Positions 14,687 to 20,414 of a stretch of 50,616 nt of DNA are shown here, piece after piece; position 1 is the stretch's first letter, and each line of letters opens with the position of its first letter. Origin of the DNA: an uncultured Bacillota bacterium (GTDB lineage: Bacteria; Bacillota_I; Bacilli_A; RFN20; CAG-826); assembly GCA_937876465.1 (NCBI GenBank), contig CALEHV010000041.1, forward strand, positions 1 to 50,616. Reading direction: 5' to 3'. The translations under genes were made by a program, and so were the position numbers. The notes beneath the pieces were generated by a model, which did no database searches, was not told the origin of the DNA, and saw only the letters and a list, made by a program, of their open reading frames with translations.

Positions 14687-15959
14687 AGTTAACGATGCTC
14701 ATTTATTAGAAAAAATTGATTTTGCATCTTATAAAGATGATGTAGAACAAATTAGCAAAATGATCGAGGGTAAAACTGGTCCAGGAAACGATTTCCTTGG
14801 TTGGTTAAATTATCCAGAAACATATAACAAAGAAGAATTTGAAAGAATTATTAAAGACGCAGAGTATGTCCGCAATAATTTTGATGTCTTAGTTGTTTGT
14901 GGCATCGGCGGATCATATTTAGGTGCCCGTGCAGGCATCGAAGCCTTAAATGGTTTACACAGTAAAAATAAACCAGAAATCATCTTCTTAGGTCAAACAT
15001 TCTCTTCAGATTATATTTACGAAACTCTTGAATACATCAAAGATAAAAAATTCGCAATTAATGTCATTTCAAAATCAGGAACAACAACCGAAACTGCTAT
15101 TTCCTTTAGATTAGTTAAAGAACTTCTTGAAAAGAAGATTGGAAAAGAAGCTGCCGCTAAAGCAATCTTTGCTACAACAGATGCTGAAAAAGGTGCTCTT
15201 AAAGAGCTCTCCACAAAAGAAGGATACGAAACATTTGTTCTTCCTGGTGATGTTGGCGGACGTTACTCAGTATTTACTGCAGTTGGTTTATTCCCATTAG
15301 CAGTTGCTGGTGTAGATATTCGCGCTCTTATGGATGGCGCTCACCAAGCAATGGTTGAATTTAAAAATCCAGACATTAATAAAAATGAAGCATATAAGTA
15401 TGCAGTAATTCGTGATCATTTCTACAGAAACAACAAGTCTGTCGAAATGTTTGTTACATATGAGCCAAGACTCGTTCAATTAGGTGAATGGTTCAAACAA
15501 TTATTCGGCGAAAGCGAAGGAAAAGATGGTTGCGGTTTACTTCCAGATTCCGCTACATTCTCCACCGATTTACATTCTCTTGGACAATTTATCCAAGACG
15601 GTTCTAAAGTTTTGTTTGAAACAATTCTTTACGTTAAGAAACCAACTCACGAAGTTATTATTCCAGAAGATAAAGAAAATCTTGATGGACTAAATTACTT
15701 AATGGGCAAATCTTTAGGATTTGTTAACGAAAAAGCATTCTTAGGTACATTAGAAGCTCACACTGTAACCGGAAAAGTCCCTAACGTTATTCTCGAAGTT
15801 GAAACTTTAGGTGCAAAAGAACTTGGTTATATTTTCTATTTCTTTATGAAAACATGTGCAATGAGTGCTTATTTATTAAAAGTAAACCCATTCAATCAAC
15901 CAGGTGTTGAAGTATACAAGAAAAACATGTTCCACCTTTTAGGCAAAAAAGGTTATTAA
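14679..15959 (+). CDS. pgi: Glucose-6-phosphate isomerase
   Basis: Interconverts glucose 6-phosphate and fructose 6-phosphate in glycolysis. The 426 residues match the shorter Gram-positive form. Motifs are VCGIGGSYLGARAGIEAL near 75, ISKSGTTTETA near 130, the VLPGDVGGRYSVFT block near 188, and GQFIQDG near 305. Catalytic Glu and Lys lie in FGESEGKDG and in the C-terminal NPFNQPGVEVYKK block. A CAGGAGAAT site precedes the ATG. Last gene before a tRNA cluster. Confidence 0.97.
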   Translation: MIKVNDAHLLEKIDFASYKDDVEQISKMIEGKTGPGNDFLGWLNYPETYNKEEFERIIKDAEYVRNNFDVLVVCGIGGSYLGARAGIEALNGLHSKNKPEIIFLGQTFSSDYIYETLEYIKDKKFAINVISKSGTTTETAISFRLVKELLEKKIGKEAAAKAIFATTDAEKGALKELSTKEGYETFVLPGDVGGRYSVFTAVGLFPLAVAGVDIRALMDGAHQAMVEFKNPDINKNEAYKYAVIRDHFYRNNKSVEMFVTYEPRLVQLGEWFKQLFGESEGKDGCGLLPDSATFSTDLHSLGQFIQDGSKVLFETILYVKKPTHEVIIPEDKENLDGLNYLMGKSLGFVNEKAFLGTLEAHTVTGKVPNVILEVETLGAKELGYIFYFFMKTCAMSAYLLKVNPFNQPGVEVYKKNMFHLLGKKGY

Positions 15960-15976
15960 TAATTTAATAATTTGAA

Positions 15977-16006
15977 TTGACTTATAGTTTAATATAGTGA
16001 TATATT
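15977..16006 (+). promoter_or_regulatory. Promoter of the Val-Tyr-Gln tRNA operon
   Basis: TTGACT (15977-15982) and TATATT (16001-16006) are 18 bp apart, about 28 nt before tRNA-Val. Confidence 0.6.
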
Positions 16007-16034
16007 TATTTAGCGCTTTTCTAGAAGTTAAAGT

Positions 16035-16110
16035 GGATGTTTAGCTCAGTTGGGAGAGCATCTCCTTTACACGGAGGGGGTCAGGAGTCCGAGTCTCTTA
16101 ACATCCACCA
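16035..16110 (+). tRNA. tRNA-Val, anticodon TAC
   Basis: Acceptor GGATGTT/AACATCC, anticodon arm CTCC-TTTACAC-GGAG, variable loop GGGTC, and encoded CCA. The T-loop reads TCCGAGT, giving C at position 55 where U is almost universal. Confidence 0.93.
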
Positions 16111-16132
16111 TCTAGAAGATCCTGCAAGAAGT

Positions 16133-16216
16133 GGACGAATAGCGAAGTGGCCAAACGCGGCTGACTGTAAATCAGCTCCTACGGGTTCGGTAGTTCAAAT
16201 CTACCTTCGTCCACCA
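16133..16216 (+). tRNA. tRNA-Tyr, anticodon GTA
   Basis: Acceptor GGACGAA/TTCGTCC, anticodon arm CTGA-CTGTAAA-TCAG, a class II variable arm as usual for bacterial tRNA-Tyr, T-loop TTCAAAT, and encoded CCA. Confidence 0.96.
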
Positions 16217-16220
16217 CTCT

Positions 16221-16296
16221 TGGGGTGTAGCCAAGTGGAAAGGCAACAGACTTTGACTCTGTCATTTCGCTGGTTCGATCCCAGCCACCCCAACCA
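16221..16296 (+). tRNA. tRNA-Gln, anticodon TTG
   Basis: Acceptor TGGGGTG/CACCCCA with the U1-A72 pair typical of tRNA-Gln, anticodon loop CTTTGAC, T-loop TTCGATC, and encoded CCA. It follows tRNA-Tyr by 4 nt. Confidence 0.96.
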
Positions 16297-16304
16297 AGTT
16301 TGTG

Positions 16305-16325
16305 AACATCGAAGTGATCGATGTT
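16305..16325 (+). terminator. Terminator of the Val-Tyr-Gln tRNA operon
   Basis: An 8-bp stem AACATCGA/TCGATGTT (16305-16312, 16318-16325) with loop AGTGA is followed by TTCTTTTTT. Confidence 0.88.
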
Positions 16326-16350
16326 TTCTTTTTTCGTTTTGTAATAAAAA

Positions 16351-16371
16351 AAGACATGCAAAGCATGTCTT
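16351..16371 (-). terminator. Terminator of the 129-aa membrane protein gene
   Basis: A 9-bp perfect stem AAGACATGC/GCATGTCTT with an AAA loop is followed on the minus strand by TTTTTATT. Confidence 0.85.
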
Positions 16372-16390
16372 AATTTATAATTTTAATAAC

Positions 16391-16780
16391 TTATTTTCTT
16401 GTAAATGCCCATCCAAGAACAAAGATGACTGCTGTTCCGGTCGATACACTTGGAATCCATAGTGGAATTCCTCCAACGGCAGTGCCAACAACAATTGTTG
16501 TTACTAAGCTTGCGATGATGAAGATTAAGTTGAAGAAGGCAAAGAAACCAACGAAACCTGATAATCTTCTTGAACCGAAAACAGATAATAATGCTCCAAG
16601 AGATGCAAGAATTTGAATAACTGCAGCAATAATATCAATAAAGTAGGCTATGATATAGCCGACATTTTTTGAAGCAAAAACTTCACCTGTTGAATTAAGT
16701 ACAAAAATAAGTCCTGTAATACCCCAAGCAAGAAATAAAATGCCAGAGATTAAAAGAAATATTTTTCCAACTACTTTCAT
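16391..16780 (-). CDS. Four-helix membrane protein, unknown function
   Basis: A 129-residue, very hydrophobic protein with four predicted transmembrane helices (about 6-28, 40-66, 73-98, 103-125) and almost no soluble part; the only basic loop is GSRRL near 69. The ATG follows a perfect AGGAGG. It stands alone between two tRNA operons, against their direction, with its own terminator. I recognise no family. Confidence 0.72.
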   Translation of the reverse strand: MKVVGKIFLLISGILFLAWGITGLIFVLNSTGEVFASKNVGYIIAYFIDIIAAVIQILASLGALLSVFGSRRLSGFVGFFAFFNLIFIIASLVTTIVVGTAVGGIPLWIPSVSTGTAVIFVLGWAFTRK

Positions 16781-16940
16781 ATCATTTTCCTCCTCAAAAT
16801 TATTATATTGAATATTTCGAAAATAAGTTATAAAAACTTAAGATATTTTTAAACAAAAACAATTTTTTATATTTTTTAGTTTACTATTATTTAATAGTGT
16901 GCAATAATAACAAAGCAATTTATTTTATAGATTGCAACCT
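16781..16940. other. AT-rich spacer before the Lys-Leu-Gln tRNA genes
   Basis: No coding potential. It must hold the divergent promoters for the minus-strand membrane protein and the plus-strand tRNA genes, but no -35/-10 pair stands out; TTTTATAGATT at about 16922-16932 is a possible -10 region for the tRNAs. Confidence 0.35.
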
Positions 16941-17017
16941 CTCCCGTTAGCTCAGCTGGCTAGAGCAACGCACTTTTAATGCGTGGGTCGGACGTTCGAA
17001 TCGTCTACGGGAGACCA
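16941..17017 (+). tRNA. tRNA-Lys, anticodon TTT
   Basis: Acceptor CTCCCGT/ACGGGAG, anticodon arm ACGCA-CTTTTAA-TGCGT, T-loop TTCGAAT, and encoded CCA. Confidence 0.95.
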
Positions 17018-17025
17018 TCTTATCT

Positions 17026-17113
17026 GCCCAGGTGGCGAAATTGGTAGACGCAAGGGACTTAAAATCCCTCGGACGAATAATCCGTGCCGGTTCAACTCCG
17101 GCCCCGGGCACCA
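17026..17113 (+). tRNA. tRNA-Leu, anticodon TAA
   Basis: Anticodon arm AGGGA-CTTAAAA-TCCCT, a long variable arm, T-arm GCCGG-TTCAACT-CCGGC, and encoded CCA. The acceptor GCCCAGG/CCCGGGC contains an A5-C68 mismatch. Confidence 0.94.
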
Positions 17114-17150
17114 TCTACCAAATCACGCCACCTTTTTATATTTTCAAAAT

Positions 17151-17224
17151 TGGGGCGTAGCCAAGTGGAAAGGCAGCGGACTCTGAATTCGCGAGCGCTG
17201 GTTCGAACCCAGTCGCCCCAACCA
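17151..17224 (+). tRNA. tRNA-Gln, anticodon CTG
   Basis: Acceptor TGGGGCG/CGCCCCA, anticodon arm GCGGA-CTCTGAA-TTCGC, T-loop TTCGAAC, and encoded CCA. It is a close relative of the TTG isoacceptor at 16221-16296 (shared D-arm and first 20 bases), so likely a duplicate that changed its anticodon. Confidence 0.95.
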
Positions 17225-17243
17225 CTTATTAGGAGGAGCATAA

Positions 17244-17765
17244 ATGAAGAAAAACGCATTTATTGCTTCGATGGTCGCTTTAGCACTCGTAGTAGTTGCT
17301 GTTGGTCTCTTAGCAATTCCATTCGGATTTGCTTCAAAAGTTCCATACGATTATAGCGGTTTCGAAGTAATATTCCATTACGGTCTACGTGATGGCATCG
17401 ATGCCTTAGGCAGAAACACACCTAATGCTAGAGCAAGTGTTGCAAACATTATTGCATTAGTATTCGCAGCATTAGCAGTTGTATCCTACGCATTTAACAA
17501 AAAGAGCACAGTCCTATCGTTACTCGGAGGCATCTGCTCTGGTCTTGCTGGATTATTCTTCCTTTCAAATGAGCTCTGGATTGCAGTAGCTTATAAGAAT
17601 GCACAACTCGTACTTGGATGGATGACTTACGTAGTAGGTGTAATCCTCGTTGTTGCAAGTGTTGGAACTATATTCCACGCAATTAAAGCTCTTAACGAAG
17701 AGAAACAAGTAATTGAAACAAAACAAAATTACAGTTACTTAAAATCAAATAAAAAAGAAGACTAA
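17244..17765 (+). CDS. Four-helix membrane protein, unknown function
   Basis: A 173-residue protein with four predicted transmembrane helices (about 5-30, 68-85, 90-112, 121-148), an extracellular-looking loop rich in Tyr and Asn between the first two, and a short charged C-terminal tail (LKSNKKED). An AGGAGGAG site precedes the ATG. It directly follows tRNA-Gln(CTG) and may be transcribed with it. Its last codons AAAAAAGAAGAC formed the left arm of a terminator hairpin into whose loop the insertion sequence later jumped. Confidence 0.75.
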   Translation: MKKNAFIASMVALALVVVAVGLLAIPFGFASKVPYDYSGFEVIFHYGLRDGIDALGRNTPNARASVANIIALVFAALAVVSYAFNKKSTVLSLLGGICSGLAGLFFLSNELWIAVAYKNAQLVLGWMTYVVGVILVVASVGTIFHAIKALNEEKQVIETKQNYSYLKSNKKED

Positions 17766-17767
17766 TT

Positions 17768-17812
17768 TGAAGTGCACCCCAAAACGTTCACAACATTAAA
17801 AAAGGGACTCTT
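17768..17812. repeat. Left terminal inverted repeat of the IS
   Basis: 45 bp matching the reverse complement of 18967-19011 except at positions 8 (C versus A) and 39 (G versus A). Its inner end touches the stop codon of orfB. Confidence 0.92.
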
Positions 17813-18633
17813 TAACTAACAGGGACAAAATCCCTGTTTTTTATTCGATTAGAATTGTAAAATTTAATCCATTCCTCTACTAGTTGAATGTAATGCTCTA
17901 GAGATGTGATATTATTATTGTACAAAGTTTCCTTTTTCATGATTCCGTGCCAACTCTCCATTGGAGAATCGTCAATTGGTGTACCCTTTCTGCTCATTGA
18001 AATAAGAACACCTTTGGAATTAAGTAAGGCTTTGTATTCAAAGGATGTGTACTGAAATCCTTGATCGCTGTGAACGATTAGGCCAGTCACATCTTTTTCT
18101 CTTTCAAAAGCTTTATTAAACGTATCGATAACTAATTTTATGTTATTAAATTTCGAAATTTCGTACGCAACAACATGCCTATCGTATAAATCAATAATTG
18201 TAGATAGATAAACTCTTTTGTTGCCAAATATTAAATACGTAATATCAGTGCACCATTTAGTATTAAAACTTAAAGTTTTAAAATTTCTATTAATTAAATT
18301 AGGCATTACATTTTGTTCAATTCTTTTGTATGAAGCATTTGGCCTGATTCTTCTTATATATTCTGGTTTTAGATTGAATTTTCGCATTATTCTTGCAACT
18401 TTTTTTGCATTCATTATCAAACCAATTTTTTGTTTAAGGCCTTCTTGGATTCGGCGATAACCATATGTGCCTTTTGACTCGTCGAAGATCTGCTTTATTA
18501 AACGATAATCATAATAATCTGGATCTTCTTTATTTCTGTATTTGTAATAAGTCCTGCTTGAAATTTGCAGTGCCGCACATAGGTTTGAAAGTTTGTAATC
18601 ATTTATATGAACAGTTATAAAAGTTACTTTTTC
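17812..18633 (-). CDS. IS3-family transposase OrfB (DDE integrase), expressed by -1 frameshift
   Basis: Catalytic part of the transposase, about 273 residues read from the frameshift at 18627-18633. The N-terminal region has GTYGYRRIQEGL, typical of IS3-family OrfB. The rve integrase core follows with its DDE residues: the first Asp in WCTDITYL, the second in IVHSDQGFQYTS, and the Glu in DDSPMESWHG, with about 35 residues between the last two. There is no start codon near the beginning of the frame, so it must be made as an OrfAB fusion; internal starts near 18420 would lack the N-terminal part. Confidence 0.92.
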   Translation of the reverse strand, partial: EKVTFITVHINDYKLSNLCAALQISSRTYYKYRNKEDPDYYDYRLIKQIFDESKGTYGYRRIQEGLKQKIGLIMNAKKVARIMRKFNLKPEYIRRIRPNASYKRIEQNVMPNLINRNFKTLSFNTKWCTDITYLIFGNKRVYLSTIIDLYDRHVVAYEISKFNNIKLVIDTFNKAFEREKDVTGLIVHSDQGFQYTSFEYKALLNSKGVLISMSRKGTPIDDSPMESWHGIMKKETLYNNNITSLEHYIQLVEEWIKFYNSNRIKNRDFVPVS

Positions 18634-18926
18634 CCATGTCGAACTTCTAAGAAGGCCTGGTATTTTTTTAGAATTTCATACCTTTCTTTGTAATCTTCGA
18701 TTGTTAAATTCTTTGTCTTTGGATGTCCGCTGCGCCCTAAACGATTGTTTTTGTAAATATCAACTCCGTGTTGTTGCTTGTAAATCCAGGTATCAATTGT
18801 ATGAAATGAAATATTGTATTTTCTTGCAAGCACAATCGTTCCACCTTTACCATCATAATACTCCTTGAGTATTTGCTGTTTAAGTTCATTGGATATCTTC
18901 ATGAACTTTTGCCCTTTTTTAGCCAT
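18624..18926 (-). CDS. IS3-family transposase OrfA (helix-turn-helix)
   Basis: A 100-residue DNA-binding subunit. A helix-turn-helix lies at about 12-55 (LKQQILKEYYDG, then TIVLARKYNISFHTIDTWIY) and a leucine-zipper-like helix at 77-95 (DYKERYEILKKYQAFLE). It ends at a TAA directly after GAAAAAG, where the ribosome can slip back one base into OrfB. It recognises the terminal inverted repeats and is needed for transposition. Confidence 0.9.
   Translation of the reverse strand: MAKKGQKFMKISNELKQQILKEYYDGKGGTIVLARKYNISFHTIDTWIYKQQHGVDIYKNNRLGRSGHPKTKNLTIEDYKERYEILKKYQAFLEVRHGKK
18627..18633 (-). other. Programmed -1 ribosomal frameshift site
   Basis: The minus strand reads GAAAAAG followed at once by the orfA stop TAA. 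Frame 0 is AAA AAG TAA; the -1 frame is GAA AAA GTA and enters orfB. Slippage of tandem lysine tRNAs on A-runs ending in G is the usual IS3-family mechanism. Confidence 0.75.
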
Positions 18927-18966
18927 ATAAAAAACCTCCCGTTTAAATTATACGAGAGGTTCTTAT

Positions 18967-19011
18967 AAGAGTTCCTTTTTTAATGTTGTGAACGTTTTGG
19001 GGTTCACTTCA
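18967..19011. repeat. Right terminal inverted repeat of the IS
   Basis: Partner of 17768-17812; ends in TTCA followed by the ATT direct repeat. It lies upstream of orfA, so it probably overlaps the transposase promoter. Confidence 0.92.
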
Positions 19012-19026
19012 ATTGGTCTTCTTTTT

Positions 19027-19422
19027 TTAGATCTCCACTATCTCAGGTTTGTGATGTGGAGTTTTCTTTTTAAATTCGTTTTTATGTTTCTTTTCAAATC
19101 TAAATACTTCTTCTTCGCCTTTTTCTGTTACATATAAATACATTCCATCTGTCTTCTTATCATACATATATGCAAGATAGCCTCTTCTAGTCATGTTTAA
19201 TATGTAACTGCATAATTTCCTTCCTGGAAAAGAAATAAGCGTTCCAAAGGTCTTTAAATCAATATATTGACGGGTTTCTGTGTCTAACTTACCCATCAGA
19301 ATATTGTTAACTCCTTTAGGAGTAGGATATTTATGCAAATCATTAAGTTCTTTTATGGTCTCTAAAATCTTAAAGTGAGAGACTGTTAATCTAAATTCGC
19401 TCTTATTTGTTTTTCGTTTCAT
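19027..19422 (-). CDS. Winged-helix-like protein, unknown function
   Basis: A 131-residue basic protein. A helix-turn-helix-like segment appears at 13-55 (FKILETIKELNDLHKYPTPKGV), and a wing-like region GYLAYMYDKKTDGMYLYVTEKG near 91-112 suggests a winged helix of the MarR/PadR type. The tail is Lys/His-rich. DNA binding is inferred from shape only. There is no Shine-Dalgarno site before the ATG. It is divergent from the nfu gene with 60 nt between the starts, and its stop lies in the right arm of the split terminator. Confidence 0.6.
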   Translation of the reverse strand: MKRKTNKSEFRLTVSHFKILETIKELNDLHKYPTPKGVNNILMGKLDTETRQYIDLKTFGTLISFPGRKLCSYILNMTRRGYLAYMYDKKTDGMYLYVTEKGEEEVFRFEKKHKNEFKKKTPHHKPEIVEI

Positions 19423-19447
19423 AACATAAATTAGTTTAACATATTTA

Positions 19448-19475
19448 TTGAATTGGTGGTTTTAAGTTATATAAT
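19448..19475 (+). promoter_or_regulatory. nfu promoter giving a leaderless mRNA
   Basis: TTGAAT (19448-19453), 16-bp spacer, and perfect TATAAT (19470-19475). The ATG at 19483 is only 7 nt after the -10, which puts the usual transcription start at the start codon itself. No Shine-Dalgarno sequence exists. Confidence 0.75.
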
Positions 19476-19482
19476 TTTCACT

Positions 19483-19752
19483 ATGGATATTAAAGAAACA
19501 AAAGAATTAATCGTTCAAACATTAGAAAAAGTACGTCCGTTTGTTAATCGCGACGGAGGAGATATAGAATTCGTAGATTTCATTGACGGAATCGTATACG
19601 TTAAAATGCTTGGAGCTTGCGAAGGCTGCGCTATGGTTGATGCAACATTAAGCGAAGGAATTGAAATCATATTAATGGATGAAGTTCCAGGAGTCTTAGG
19701 TGTTAAGCAAGCAAGCGAAATGCCACAAAAAAAAGAAAACGAAGCTCAATAA
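19483..19752 (+). CDS. nfu: NifU C-terminal-domain Fe-S scaffold/carrier (Nfu)
   Basis: Carries and delivers an iron-sulfur cluster to apoproteins. The 89 residues are the minimal Nfu domain: VRPFVNRDGGDIEFV near 15-29 and the cluster-binding LGACEGCAM with the CxxC pair near 48-51. A short charged tail follows. The start is taken at the ATG at 19483, 7 nt downstream of a consensus -10; an earlier in-frame start at 19453 would lie within the promoter. Likely clients in this window are MiaB, endonuclease III and ferredoxin. Confidence 0.93.
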   Translation: MDIKETKELIVQTLEKVRPFVNRDGGDIEFVDFIDGIVYVKMLGACEGCAMVDATLSEGIEIILMDEVPGVLGVKQASEMPQKKENEAQ

Positions 19753-19766
19753 TCAGCTTCGTTTTC
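19735..19766. terminator. Bidirectional terminator with the nfu stop in its loop
   Basis: GAAAACGAAGCT (19735-19746) pairs perfectly with AGCTTCGTTTTC (19755-19766), a 12-bp stem, and T-runs follow in both directions. The nfu stop TAA (19750-19752) lies in the loop, so the left arm is coding. Confidence 0.92.
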
Positions 19767-19770
19767 TTTT

Positions 19771-20403
19771 TTATTTAAATAATTCTAATAAGCTTTTAAT
19801 TTTCTCAGCGTTAGTTTCAGGAGCGTCTCCTCTATCTACCAAATACGTATGTACGCCCGCATTAATTGCAGCTAGACAATCGTTTTGAGAATCACCTACA
19901 TAAACTACATCATCTTTGTTTCCACTATAACCAAGTAGTTCTAACGCTTTTAGTATTGGTTCTGGTCTTGGTTTTATTTCTTTAACAACATCGCTACCGA
20001 TATAGACATCAAATATATCTTCAGGAATATTTAGATATTTCAATATTTTTTTGACATGGTTTACGTTGTTACTCGTAACAATGCCGACTTTAAAATCTCT
20101 ATTTTTTAATTTTTCGAAAAATTGAGGTCCTTCTGGGAAGTGCTTTGTTGTAGAAATTGATTCATCGCTATCTAAAGTTTCCTCAATAACTCTAACAAAC
20201 TCTTTAATTTTTGAAGGATCTGGATCTCCTCCAAGTTTTGTATAGCTTTCAGGAAGAGGAACTCTAGAAAGCCACATAACATCTTCTTTTTTAATGCTTA
20301 TGCCTACGGATTCAAATGATTTTTTGAACACATAAAACAATCCAGGCGAAGTATTAAATAAAGTGCCATCAAAGTCAAAAAGATAAACTTTGTATTTTCT
20401 CAC
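19771..20403 (-). CDS. HAD-family phosphatase, phosphoglycolate-phosphatase-like
   Basis: A 210-residue HAD hydrolase of the Gph/PpaX type. Motif I DFDGTLFNTS is near 10-19, motif II VTSNN near 109, K144 lies in the KPRPEP block, and motif IV YVGDSQNDCLAAINAG near 168. A helical C1 cap sits between 18 and 85. The start is a GTG with AAGGA 8 nt upstream. It follows the 5'-nucleotidase gene by 11 nt and may act in the same nucleotide or sugar-phosphate salvage route, but its substrate is not evident. Confidence 0.85.
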   Translation of the reverse strand: MRKYKVYLFDFDGTLFNTSPGLFYVFKKSFESVGISIKKEDVMWLSRVPLPESYTKLGGDPDPSKIKEFVRVIEETLDSDESISTTKHFPEGPQFFEKLKNRDFKVGIVTSNNVNHVKKILKYLNIPEDIFDVYIGSDVVKEIKPRPEPILKALELLGYSGNKDDVVYVGDSQNDCLAAINAGVHTYLVDRGDAPETNAEKIKSLLELFK

Positions 20404-20414
20404 TTAAATAATCC

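Larger units (their letters stand above)
17768..19011 (-). mobile_element. Intact IS3-family insertion sequence
   Basis: The element is 1244 bp, with terminal inverted repeats of 45 bp (43 identical) beginning 5'-TGAAGTG. It is flanked by a 3-bp direct repeat ATT (17765-17767 and 19012-19014), as typical for IS3-family insertion. It carries orfA and orfB on the minus strand in overlapping -1 phase with all DDE residues present. No stop or deletion breaks either frame, so it is probably active or recently arrived. Confidence 0.93.
17751..19027. terminator. Bidirectional terminator split by the insertion sequence
   Basis: Left arm AAAAAAGAAGAC (17751-17762) and right arm GTCTTCTTTTTT (19016-19027) are perfectly complementary. 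With the element and one ATT copy removed they form a 12-bp hairpin with loop TAATTG, followed by T-runs in both directions, between the convergent genes ending at 17765 and 19027. The arms are now more than 1.2 kb apart. Confidence 0.8.

Noticed and set aside
16037..17356. Several open frames across the tRNA clusters on both strands (for example 16037-16462, 16179-16361, 16983-17186, 17084-17356)
   Set aside because: They read through tRNA genes and have no ribosome binding sites or family features; the tRNA structures explain the sequence.
18218..18460. Plus-strand frame inside the insertion sequence as a passenger gene
   Set aside because: It is the shadow of transposase OrfB, whose DDE motifs are intact on the opposite strand.
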